DNA of 64,000 nucleotides. Source: Streptomyces sp. TRM70350 (GTDB lineage Bacteria > Actinomycetota > Actinomycetes > Streptomycetales > Streptomycetaceae). How positions within the stretch are numbered: position 1 is the stretch's first letter; each line of letters opens with the position of its first letter. The stretch spans positions 186,001-250,000 of the forward strand of contig NZ_JAHUXH010000007.1 in the NCBI RefSeq assembly GCF_019219825.1. Reading direction: 5' to 3'. The translations under genes and the position numbers were made by a program. Under the pieces are notes generated by a model. That model searched no databases and had not been told where the DNA came from. It was given only the letters and a program-made list of their open reading frames with translations. Shown in pieces: positions 1 through 7,205 of this stretch.

Positions 1-266
1 AGGAAGACGGCCTTCAGGGCCGCTACGGGGATCCAGGCGGCGGGCGTGAAGACCAGCGCGGCGAAGGGGGGATAGGTGGCGGGGAGCCGCCACTCGGTGA
101 CGGTGAAGCCGTAGAGGTCATGGCCGTGCAGGACGGCCGCGCCCTCGGCCCGGTACACCAGGGCGTCGGCCATGGGTGGGTGTTGCACGACGCACAGGGC
201 GGCGAAGGCCGCGACGGAGACGGCGAGGAGTGTTGCGGAAACCGCCGAGCGTGATCGTCTCGTCAC
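1..266 (-). CDS. GT87-like membrane mannosyltransferase, N-terminal part (cut by window edge)
   Basis: Read from a GTG at 266, the minus strand encodes VTRRSRSAVSATLLAVSVAA, a basic start followed by a hydrophobic helix. Later come the segments GHDLYGF and YPPFAALVFTPAAW. A D-x-Y-x-F element followed by a YPPFA motif is characteristic of DUF2029/GT87 polyprenyl-phosphate-mannose-dependent alpha-mannosyltransferases of actinobacteria. The gene continues past base 1, so only about 88 residues are visible. It starts 17 nt after the stop of the small upstream gene, so the two are probably co-transcribed. The family call rests on the motif and first helix only. Confidence 0.6.
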   Translation of the reverse strand, partial: MTRRSRSAVSATLLAVSVAAFAALCVVQHPPMADALVYRAEGAAVLHGHDLYGFTVTEWRLPATYPPFAALVFTPAAWIPVAALKAVF

Positions 267-283
267 ACCGTGACACTAGACGC

Positions 284-466
284 TCACTTGCGGCGGACGC
301 CCGCCTCCTCGCCGTACTCACCGAGGATGATCACATCGAACGCGGCGCCCGCGAACACCCGCACGGCACGCAAGGCTTCGCCGAGGCGGTGACGGTGGCC
401 GGTGAGGGCGGGGGCGCCGGGGGGACGGGCCGGTGCGGGGGCTGGGGTGAAGGTCGCTGCACTCAT
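284..466 (-). CDS. Small hypothetical protein, 60 aa
   Basis: An ATG at 466 is preceded by GGAGGC immediately upstream, a good Shine-Dalgarno. The 60-residue product has a Pro/Ala-rich N-terminus, then a short segment with sequence GEALRAVRVFAGAAFDVIIL that could be an amphipathic or membrane-associated helix, and a basic end (RRK). I do not recognise a family. It lies directly upstream of the membrane mannosyltransferase and probably forms an operon with it. The RBS and clean Streptomyces codon bias support its being real. Confidence 0.5.
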   Translation of the reverse strand: MSAATFTPAPAPARPPGAPALTGHRHRLGEALRAVRVFAGAAFDVIILGEYGEEAGVRRK

Positions 467-780
467 GCCTCCATGGTGGATTTCGCACCGTAAAGGGGGC
501 ATCGGCCTGCGGGCCGAACCTGCCTGGTCCGTGGGTAGCCCTTCAGAGGGAGCCGTGGCCCTGAGGGAGGAGGGCTCGCCCCCTAGGGGTTGTGACGGAG
601 ACGGGCCGGGGGAAGGCAGGTGAGGTCGGTGAGGATCCCGGGTGGAGAAAATTCGTTGGTCCGCCCTCGGCCGCTCACCTAGAATCTCCGCTCTTGCCCG
701 CCTCCCTCGGGGAGTGCCGCCGCCCGGACGGAAACCGGGGGCATCCCTCACCGCACCCGTAGCCCTTCGGAGGCACCGCC
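467..780. other. Intergenic region between divergent 60-aa gene and helD
   Basis: This 314-base stretch separates divergent genes and holds no convincing ORF. It contains the ribosome-binding site of the leftward 60-aa gene and, near the right end, a promoter-like pair for helD and the RBS GGAGG at 769-773. I looked for a rifampicin-associated element of the kind reported upstream of rifamycin-resistance genes and saw no clear match. Confidence 0.5.
656..685 (+). promoter_or_regulatory. Putative vegetative promoter for helD
   Basis: TTGGTC at 656-661 and TAGAAT at 680-685 are spaced by 18 bases, resembling a HrdB-type -35/-10 pair. The -10 ends about 95 bases upstream of the TTG start of helD. 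This is a visual match only. Confidence 0.4.
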
Positions 781-2846
781 TTGTCCACGCCCGCCGACGA
801 TCCGCTCGCCCGTGAGCGTTCCCACCTCGCCGCGTCCCGTGCCGCTCTGCGGGCGATGCGGGAGGACGTCGAGTCGCTCGACATCAGCGACGTCACCGCG
901 AACTGGGTCAACGCCCAGATCCTGGAACGCCAGATCGGCGAGCGCATCAAGGCCCTCGCCGACCTCAGCGACACCCCGCTGTTCTTCGGCCGCCTCGACT
1001 ACCTGCACGCGCCGGGCGTCGAGCAGGCGGAGGGGGCGGAGGGCGAGCGCCCGCGGCCGGAGGACGCTTATCAAACACTGCACATTGGGCGGCGGCATGT
1101 GCACGACGCGGACGGCGACCCGATGGTCATCGACTGGCGTGCGCCGGTCTCACAGCCGTTCTACCGGGCCTCCAAGAAGGACCCGATGGGCATCGCGCTG
1201 CGCCGCCGTTTCGGTTACACCGGCGGGGAGTTGACGGCGTACGAGGACGAGCACCTCTCCGACCCTGCCGAGGCGGCGCGGGCCAGCAAGCTGCTCCAGC
1301 AGGAGATCGAGCGCCCGCGGGTCGGCCCGATGCGGGACATCGTCGCCACGATCCAGCCCGAGCAGGACGAGATCGTACGCAGCGGGCTGGGCGGCACGGT
1401 GTGCGTGCAGGGCGGTCCCGGCACCGGAAAGACCGCGGTCGGCCTGCACCGCGTGGCCTACCTCCTCTACGCCCACCGCGAGCGGCTGGCCCGCACGGGC
1501 ACCCTCGTGATCGGCCCGAACCGCTCCTTCCTGCACTACATCGAGCAGGTGCTTCCGGCGCTGGGTGAGTTGACGGTCCGGCAGGCGACGGTCGGCGACC
1601 TGGTGGCGCATGTGGAGGTGCGGGGCACGGACGACGCGGCGGCCGCGCTCGTCAAGGGAGACGCGAGGATGGCGGAGGTCCTCCGCCGGGCGCTGTACGC
1701 GCACGTGACCATGCCCACGGAGCCGGTCGTCGTGGTGCGCGGGTCGCGGCGGTGGCGGGTGCCCGCGTACGAAGTCGAGGAGATCGTGCGGGAGTTGCTG
1801 AACCGCGGAATCCGGTACGGCGCCGCTCGCGAGGCCCTGCCGCAGCGGATCGCGCATGCCGTGCTGGTGCAGATGGAACGGTCGGGTGAGGCGCCGGACG
1901 ACCGGGTGCAGGACGCGGTGGCCCGGGGCAGTGCCGTGAAGGCGGCGGTCAAGGCGGTCTGGCCGGTCGTGGACCCGGCGAAGCTGGTGCTGCGGCTGCT
2001 GACGGACGCGGAGTTCCTCGCCGTACACGCGGAGGGCGTACTGAGCGAGGACGAGCAGAAGACGATCCTCTGGGCGGGACCGGCGCGGTCGGTGAAGTCG
2101 GCGAAGTGGTCGGCGGCGGACGCGGTGCTGGTCGACGAGGCGCGGGACCTGATCGGCCGCACGCCGTCGCTCGCCATGTCGTCCTCGACGAGGCGCAGGA
2201 CCTGTCGCCCATGCAGTACCGGGCGGTCGGCCGCCGCTGCACCACCGGCTCCGCGACGGTCCTCGGCGATCTGGCGCAGGGGACCACGCCGTGGGCGACG
2301 CGCAGTTGGCAGGAGGCGCTCACCCATCTGGGCAAGGACGACGCGGTGATCGAGGAACTGACGGCGGGTTTCCGCGTCCCGACGGACGTCATCACGTACG
2401 CCTCCCGGCTGCTGCCGCACATCGCGCCCGGCCTGACGCCGGTGGCGTCGGTGCGGGAGAACCCCGGTTCGTTCGAGGTACGGCAGGTCACGGGCGACGC
2501 GGACGTGGTGGCGGCCTGCGCCGCGTCGCTCACCCACGAGGGCTCGATCGGCCTGATCGCGGCGGACGCCCGGATCCCGGCGCTCGCGGAGGCGCTCACG
2601 TCAGCCGGGATCGGCTACCTGGCCCCCGGCGAGGAGACGTCGTACGGCACCCGCCTGACCCTGGTCCCGGCCTCGCTGGCCAAGGGCCTGGAGTACGACT
2701 ACGTGGTGCTGGACGAACCCCAGGCCATCGTCGACGCCGAACCGGACGAACGGACCGGCCTGCGGCGGCTGTACGTGACCCTGACGCGAGCGGTGTCGGG
2801 CCTGACGGTGACGCACAAGGCACCGCTGCCGGAGCAACTGAGCTGA
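781..2846 (+). pseudogene. helD: HelD/HelR-like RNA polymerase recycling ATPase, frameshifted
   Basis: The product resembles the UvrD/Rep-like SF1 ATPase HelD (HelR), which removes RNA polymerase from stalled or rifamycin-bound complexes. The TTG start at 781 follows GGAGG at 769-773. The N-terminal coiled-coil region (about residues 1-75) and Walker A GGPGTGKT (residues 211-218) are intact. After about base 2170 the reading frame shifts. Frame 1 gives RTPSLAMSSS and runs out at 2349, whereas frame 3 gives HVVLDEAQDLSPMQYR (Walker B) and continues to the normal C-terminus ending PEQLS at 2846. Restoring one base between 2170 and 2177 would give a 688-residue protein. As written, the ATPase would lack Walker B and all later motifs. 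A sequencing error is possible. Confidence 0.8.
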
Positions 2847-2882
2847 GCGTCCATCCACGGGCCTTCGTGCCGCCCGAGGCGG
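2820..2882 (+). repeat. 63-bp direct repeat, copy 1 (helD 3' end)
   Basis: This copy contains the last codons and stop of helD plus 36 bases beyond. It matches 3045-3107 at 61 of 63 positions. Confidence 0.9.
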
Positions 2883-2903
2883 CACGGGAGGGCGCGGGCG
2901 GGC

Positions 2904-3015
2904 GGGCGCGGGGCTGCATCAATGTGCGGCTCCGCCGCGATGGGGGCCCCCGCTCGAGCGCATTCCAGAGTGGGGGAGCAACCAGCCACGACGGTGCCGC
3001 AGACGATCGACGGCA
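2904..3015 (+). repeat. Dispersed palindromic element, copy A (expanded)
   Basis: It contains the core TGCGGCTCCGCCGC with flanks GGCGCGGGGCTG and CCGCAGACGA shared with copies at 13671-13756 (inverted), 24411-24490 and 32524-32606. This copy has an extra central palindromic insertion, GGGGGCCCCC followed by about 35 bases. It lies between the two copies of the 63-bp direct repeat. Confidence 0.75.
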
Positions 3016-3044
3016 TATCGCGGCACTTCCAGCGGAGCGCTTGC

Positions 3045-3107
3045 GCACCGCTGCCGGAGCAACGGAGCTGAGCGTCCATCCACGGGCCTTCGTGCCGCCC
3101 GGGGCGG
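3045..3107 (+). repeat. 63-bp direct repeat, copy 2
   Basis: This is a near-exact duplicate of the helD 3' end (2820-2882) with two substitutions, one of which changes the second base of a Leu codon in the duplicated tail. The region 2847-3204 holds no gene; it consists of this duplication plus the dispersed element. Confidence 0.9.
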
Positions 3108-3204
3108 TGTGGGTGGACGCAGGTGAGCGAGGGCAGGCACGGGCGGCGCCCGTCGCGCCCGGCGCGCTCCCGAGCCCACCCGGAGCCGCTCCGCCCAGCA
3201 CGCG

Positions 3205-3897
3205 TCAGACGCCGTCCAGCGCGCTCCGCCACTCCGCGACCGACTGCACCGACACCGGCCGAGCCCAGCCACCCGGCCGCGCCGCCCCGCCGATGTGGAA
3301 CGCGTCGATTCCGGCGGCCCGCAGCGTCGGCACGTGGTCCAGCCGTAGTCCCCCGCCCGCCAGGATGCGCTGCTCGTACCCCGGCTCCCCGCCCCGCGCC
3401 GCCTCGGCGAGCAGCACCGGCAGCCCCTCGTCGACCCCATCGGCCGCCCCGGCCGTCAGGTAGGTGTCCAGCCCGGGCAGACCGTCCAGCGCCTTCCGCA
3501 GCGCGTCCCGATCCGCCGCCCGGTCGATCGCCCGGTGAAACGTCCACCGGCACCCGTCCAGCACGCCGACCACCCGCTCCACGGCATCCAGGTCCACCCC
3601 ACCGTGGGCATCGAGGAACCCCAGCACGAACTCCTCGGCCCCGGCCTCCCGCATCCGCCCCGCGACCTCGACGAGCCGCCCCACGTCCCCCGCCGCGAAC
3701 CCGTCCGCCAGCCGCAGCATCACGCGCAGCGGAATGCCGACGGCGGCCCGGATCGCGACGAAGGTCTCGACGGACGGCGTCAGCCCGTCCGCCGCCATGT
3801 CGGTGACCAGTTCGAGGCGATCCGCGCCTCCGGCCTGGGCGGCGACCGCGTCCTCGGCGTCGAGGGCGATCACCTCCAGGACTGCACGCGTGCTCAT
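3205..3897 (-). CDS. cutC: CutC family protein
   Basis: The 230-residue product begins STRAVLEVIALDAEDAVAAQ and contains GADRLELVTDMAADGLTPS, the conserved N-terminal signature of CutC TIM-barrel proteins. CutC was named for copper homeostasis, but its biochemical role is not settled. I chose the ATG at 3897 because the family starts there; an in-frame ATG at 3918 would add seven residues. The gene stands alone. A DasR-like dre site lies about 40 bases upstream, suggesting GlcNAc-responsive control, which is an inference. Confidence 0.85.
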   Translation of the reverse strand: MSTRAVLEVIALDAEDAVAAQAGGADRLELVTDMAADGLTPSVETFVAIRAAVGIPLRVMLRLADGFAAGDVGRLVEVAGRMREAGAEEFVLGFLDAHGGVDLDAVERVVGVLDGCRWTFHRAIDRAADRDALRKALDGLPGLDTYLTAGAADGVDEGLPVLLAEAARGGEPGYEQRILAGGGLRLDHVPTLRAAGIDAFHIGGAARPGGWARPVSVQSVAEWRSALDGV

Positions 3898-3935
3898 GGC
3901 ATCCCTTTCTTTGGGCATTCCCCGAAGCGGGCTAC

Positions 3936-3949
3936 AGGTCTAGTCCAAT
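3936..3949. promoter_or_regulatory. DasR-like dre site upstream of cutC
   Basis: On the minus strand ATTGGACTAGACCTGT matches the dre consensus A(C/G)TGGTCTAGACCA(C/G)T at about 13 of 16 positions. A very similar site lies upstream of nagK in this window, which strengthens the reading. Confidence 0.55.
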
Positions 3950-4018
3950 ATCAGGGTACGCCCGCGGGGATCGAGCCCGCGAGACAGCACCGTCGGCCGA
4001 AGCCGACGCTCGTCCCCG

Positions 4019-4062
4019 GTCACCCGAAGATGTTCACCCGAAGAATGTTCACCCGAAGATGT
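4019..4062. repeat. Tandem repeat at the 3' end of the MDMPI-like gene
   Basis: Three units of about 14-15 bases (GTTCACCCGAAGAT with small variants) follow each other. On the minus strand each unit re-creates the coding tail NIFG plus stop. This looks like slippage duplication of the gene's terminal codons. Confidence 0.8.
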
Positions 4063-4726
4063 TCAGCTCCCCCACACCCACCCCCGCCAGCTCGAACCCC
4101 GCCGCGTCCACCGACCGCCCCGCGTACAGCCGTACGAGCGTCGACGCGTCCCCGATGTACCGCCCCGGCGTCCGCTCCCCGCTCGCGTCCCCGAACCGCA
4201 GCGGCTGGTCCACGTCGTCGAGGTCGGCATGCAGCGGCACATGCCCCCGCTCCCGCGTGATCCGCACCAGCAGATCGAGCGCGTACGGCAGCCCCACCCC
4301 GGCGTACGCCCCCGGCTCCCCGAGCGCCTCGCGCACATCCCCCGCGTGCACCCACTCCCCGAGCGCGAGCCCGTCCAACGCGCCGCCCGCCTTGGCGATC
4401 ACCGGCCCCGCCTCCGTCATCCCCCGTTCCAGCTCGTCGACGACCTGCGCGTTCGTCCAGTCGGCGCGCTCGGCGATGTCCCGGTCGTTCGCCTCGGGCG
4501 AGAACACACCCTCCTCGAACCGCCCCTCCACGGCCCGCATGAGCGCCGACGAACAGTGCGCCAGCACATCCCGCACCGTCCACCCCGGACACGCGTCCGT
4601 CGGCGTCGCGAAGTCCCCGTCCGTCCGCCCCCGCAACCAGGGGATCAGCTGATCCCGCTCCACCACCAGCAGCCGCCCCGGCAGCTCCGGGTCCCGTACC
4701 TCGCCGTGCATGTCAGCAGAAGTCAT
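4049..4726 (-). CDS. Maleylpyruvate isomerase-like (DinB/MDMPI N-domain) protein
   Basis: The 225-residue product has the motif TPTDACPGWTVRDVLAHCSS near the N-terminus, typical of the mycothiol-dependent maleylpyruvate isomerase N-terminal domain (DinB-like four-helix bundle). A second conserved segment, LALGEWVHAGDVREALG, lies in the middle. Family members use metal-binding His residues and mycothiol or bacillithiol, but the substrate here is unknown. The start is the ATG at 4726. The gene is divergent from the HD-hydrolase gene across 140 bases and ends inside a small tandem repeat. Confidence 0.75.
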   Translation of the reverse strand: MTSADMHGEVRDPELPGRLLVVERDQLIPWLRGRTDGDFATPTDACPGWTVRDVLAHCSSALMRAVEGRFEEGVFSPEANDRDIAERADWTNAQVVDELERGMTEAGPVIAKAGGALDGLALGEWVHAGDVREALGEPGAYAGVGLPYALDLLVRITRERGHVPLHADLDDVDQPLRFGDASGERTPGRYIGDASTLVRLYAGRSVDAAGFELAGVGVGELNIFG

Positions 4727-4866
4727 GCCCCCACGCTAGGGCCTGTCCTCTGGATCGCGCCGACGTCGCGGCCCGTGGCACGCGATCCCTCCAAGCTCGG
4801 CCGAAAGGCGCAGTCACCCTCAGCCGAGCTGATCCGAACGACAGGGCCCGGCGCAGAATTGACGAC

Positions 4867-5511
4867 ATGCCCGACCCCAACGCCCTCCGCGCCCGCTTCG
4901 TCCGGACGCTGGAGGCCGCCCGAGCCCCCGAGGGCGGCCCCGATCCGGCCCCGTACGCCGACAACCTCCTCGCCCGCTGGCAGGAGCCGCAGCGTCACTA
5001 CCACACGCTCGCCCACCTCACCGCGGTCCTCGACCGCATCGACGTACTGGAGCGGTACGCCGACGACGCCGGCCTCGTCCGCCTCGCCGCCTGGTTCCAC
5101 GACGCCGTCTACCTCCCGGACCGCTCCGAGAACGAGGAACGCTCGGCCCGGCTCGCCGAGCGCGCCCTCCCCGAGGCCGGCGTGTCCCCCGCGAAGACCG
5201 CGGAGGTCGCCCGCCTGGTGCGGCTCACCGCGGGCCACGCCCCGGCCGACGACGACCGCAACGGCCAGGTCCTGTGCGACGCCGACCTGGCGATCCTCGC
5301 CTCGCCGCCGTCGCGGTACGCCGCCTACACGGCCGCCGTCCGTGAGGAGTACGGCTTCGTCCCGTCCGACGCCTTCCGCGCGGGCCGTTCCGCCGTCCTG
5401 CGCGACCTCCTCGCCCTGCCCCGCCTGTTCCGCACCCCGTACGGCGCCGAGCACTGGGAGGCCACGGCCCGCTACAACATCACCTCCGAGCTGGAAATCC
5501 TGTCGTCCTGA
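4867..5511 (+). CDS. HD-superfamily predicted metal-dependent phosphohydrolase
   Basis: The 214-residue product has RHYHTLAHLTAVLDRID near residue 45 and AAWFHDAVY near residue 78, the His...HD metal-binding signature of the COG4339 HD family. A later CDADLAILAS segment contributes another conserved Asp. The substrate is unknown. The gene ends 28 bases before the MDMPI-GNAT fusion on the same strand, so the two may be co-transcribed. The ATG at 4867 agrees with the family's usual length of about 200-220 residues. Confidence 0.8.
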   Translation: MPDPNALRARFVRTLEAARAPEGGPDPAPYADNLLARWQEPQRHYHTLAHLTAVLDRIDVLERYADDAGLVRLAAWFHDAVYLPDRSENEERSARLAERALPEAGVSPAKTAEVARLVRLTAGHAPADDDRNGQVLCDADLAILASPPSRYAAYTAAVREEYGFVPSDAFRAGRSAVLRDLLALPRLFRTPYGAEHWEATARYNITSELEILSS

Positions 5512-5539
5512 GGGCACCCCGTCGCCTAGCCTGCGCGCC

Positions 5540-6625
5540 ATGGCGGACATGGGTGGGGAACAGGTACAGCAGGCCGTCGCGAGCGCCGTCGCGGTGCTGC
5601 GGACGGCGACGGACCGTGACTGGCGAGCGGTCAACGCCGGTCGCCTCACCTGGAGTTGCCGCGAGACGGCCGAGCACATCGCGAGCGACCTGCTGGCGTA
5701 CGCGGGACAGCTCGCCGGACGCGCGCAGGACGCGTACGTCCCCTTCGAGATCACACTCGACGGCGACGGCGGCCTCGACCCGGCCGACAACGACGGCGTG
5801 CTCCACGTCATCGAGACGACAGGCGCGTTGCTCACGGCGGCGATCCGCACCACGCCCCGCGAGGTGCGCGCCTTCCATCCGTATCCGTTCCGCAGCGCGA
5901 ACCGTGACGGCTTCGCCGCGATGGGCGTCGCCGAAGTGCTGCTGCACACGCACGACATCGCCGAGGGCCTCGGCCTCGCCCACGACCCACCCGCCGAGCT
6001 CTGTACGTTCGTCCTCGGCACGATCTTCCCGCACGTCCGGCCCGCCACCGACCCCTGGCGCACCCTCCTGTGGGCCACCGGCCGCGGCGATCTCCCCGGC
6101 CGCGCCCCGGTCACCGACTGGCGCTGGAGCAACACGCTCGTCATCCCCGCCGACCGCCTCACCCTGGAAGGCGTCACCCCCCGCGCGGCCGCCGACCTCG
6201 CCGCGGGCGGCGACGGCGGGTTCGAGTGGGTCGAGGGCGGCCCGTTCGAGGGCACCCGCGAGGCCGCGGGGATGACGGTGAAGGCGTACGAGTCGGGCGT
6301 GCACCGCCCGGAGTTCGGCCTCTTCGTCCTGGTACGCCACGAGGACGGGCGCGCGATCGGCGGCATGGGCTTCCACGGCGTCCCCGACGAGGACGGCCGC
6401 GCGGAGATCGGCTACGACCTCACCGAACCGGCCCGCGGCCACGGCTATGCCACGGAGGCCCTGCGCGCGCTGGCGGACTGGGCCCTGGCCCGGGAGGACG
6501 TACGGTCCCTGTTCGCGACGGTGGAGCGGGACAACGTACCGTCCCAAGGGGTGATGGAACGGACCGGTTTCGTACAGGTGAGCGAGGGCGACGACGAAGA
6601 GGTCGCCTACGAGCTGCGTGGCTGA
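5540..6625 (+). CDS. Fusion of DinB/MDMPI-like domain and GNAT acetyltransferase
   Basis: Residues 1-200 are MDMPI-like (CRETAEHIASDLLAYAGQLA, then MGVAEVLLHTHDIAEGLG). Residues 205-361 are a GNAT domain of the RimJ/RimL type: PADRLTLEGVTPRAAADL at its start, the acetyl-CoA loop EPARGHGYATEALRALADWA, and the C-terminal VERDNVPSQGVMERTGF. The two joined activities suggest a thiol- or amine-directed modification enzyme, but the substrate is unknown. The start is the ATG at 5540. It is the second MDMPI-type gene within 1.5 kb. Confidence 0.8.
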   Translation: MADMGGEQVQQAVASAVAVLRTATDRDWRAVNAGRLTWSCRETAEHIASDLLAYAGQLAGRAQDAYVPFEITLDGDGGLDPADNDGVLHVIETTGALLTAAIRTTPREVRAFHPYPFRSANRDGFAAMGVAEVLLHTHDIAEGLGLAHDPPAELCTFVLGTIFPHVRPATDPWRTLLWATGRGDLPGRAPVTDWRWSNTLVIPADRLTLEGVTPRAAADLAAGGDGGFEWVEGGPFEGTREAAGMTVKAYESGVHRPEFGLFVLVRHEDGRAIGGMGFHGVPDEDGRAEIGYDLTEPARGHGYATEALRALADWALAREDVRSLFATVERDNVPSQGVMERTGFVQVSEGDDEEVAYELRG

Positions 6626-6787
6626 GCACACCGATCGGCTCGGCCCGACCGCCGCTGCACCGGATCCACCGTCGGAACCCGCGCAACGCCGATCCCAAAA
6701 GCCCCTGCGGGAATTAAAGTTGGCTCTCCAACCACATCGTCGTCGTGCACGTCGGGGCGGCGCAGGGCCGAGGGGGCAGGGGGACGG

Positions 6788-7192
6788 ATGAGCGAGCACG
6801 CCGTGGACCGGTTCGGGGAAGCCGAGCAGGCAGCAGAGGGTACGGCGGTCCAGGCAGCAGTGGACGGGCTTACCGTGCCCATCTGGGTGACAGCGACCGA
6901 GGACGACATCGCGGCGGCGCAACAGGGCAGCGACACCATGGGCCTGTTCAGCAGCGACGGCAATGCCGTCCTGCGCTCGGTGCCGCTCGGCCCGCTCCGC
7001 AAGAACCTCGCCGAGACGGTGGACGCCCTGCAACGCGTCTTCCAAGAGGTCGCCGACCGCGGAGGCGCCCTCCCGCTCGCCGAGGCACAGCTCTCCTTCC
7101 AGATCACCGCCGGCGGAGGCATCCAGCTCGTCGGCACCGGTCAGATGCAGGGCACCCGGGGACTGACGCTCACGTTCAAGCGTCCCGCCTGA
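6788..7192 (+). CDS. Trypco1-like (CU044_2847 family-like) small protein
   Basis: The 134-residue product is preceded by a purine-rich RBS (GGGGGACGG). Its C-terminal half has a helix (LRKNLAETVDALQRVFQEVA) followed by beta-rich ITAGGGIQLVGTGQMQGTRG and a hydrophobic end LTLTFKRP. This arrangement resembles the Trypsin-co-occurring domain 1, a small partner domain found beside peptidase and HSP90-like effectors in actinobacterial conflict systems. The assignment is by layout and weak sequence resemblance. The gene lies 13 bases upstream of the caspase-HSP90 gene and is almost certainly in the same transcript. Confidence 0.55.
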   Translation: MSEHAVDRFGEAEQAAEGTAVQAAVDGLTVPIWVTATEDDIAAAQQGSDTMGLFSSDGNAVLRSVPLGPLRKNLAETVDALQRVFQEVADRGGALPLAEAQLSFQITAGGGIQLVGTGQMQGTRGLTLTFKRPA

Positions 7193-7205
7193 CCCGGCAC
7201 CGCCC

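Noticed and set aside
467..780. Rifampicin-associated element upstream of helD
   Set aside because: I looked for the GGGGCTTG...CAAG-type inverted motif and found no convincing match; only unrelated G/C-rich palindromes are present.
2106..2349. Programmed frameshift in helD
   Set aside because: No slippery heptamer or stimulatory structure is evident at 2165-2180, and HelD-family genes are normally uninterrupted. A one-base deletion or sequencing error explains the data.
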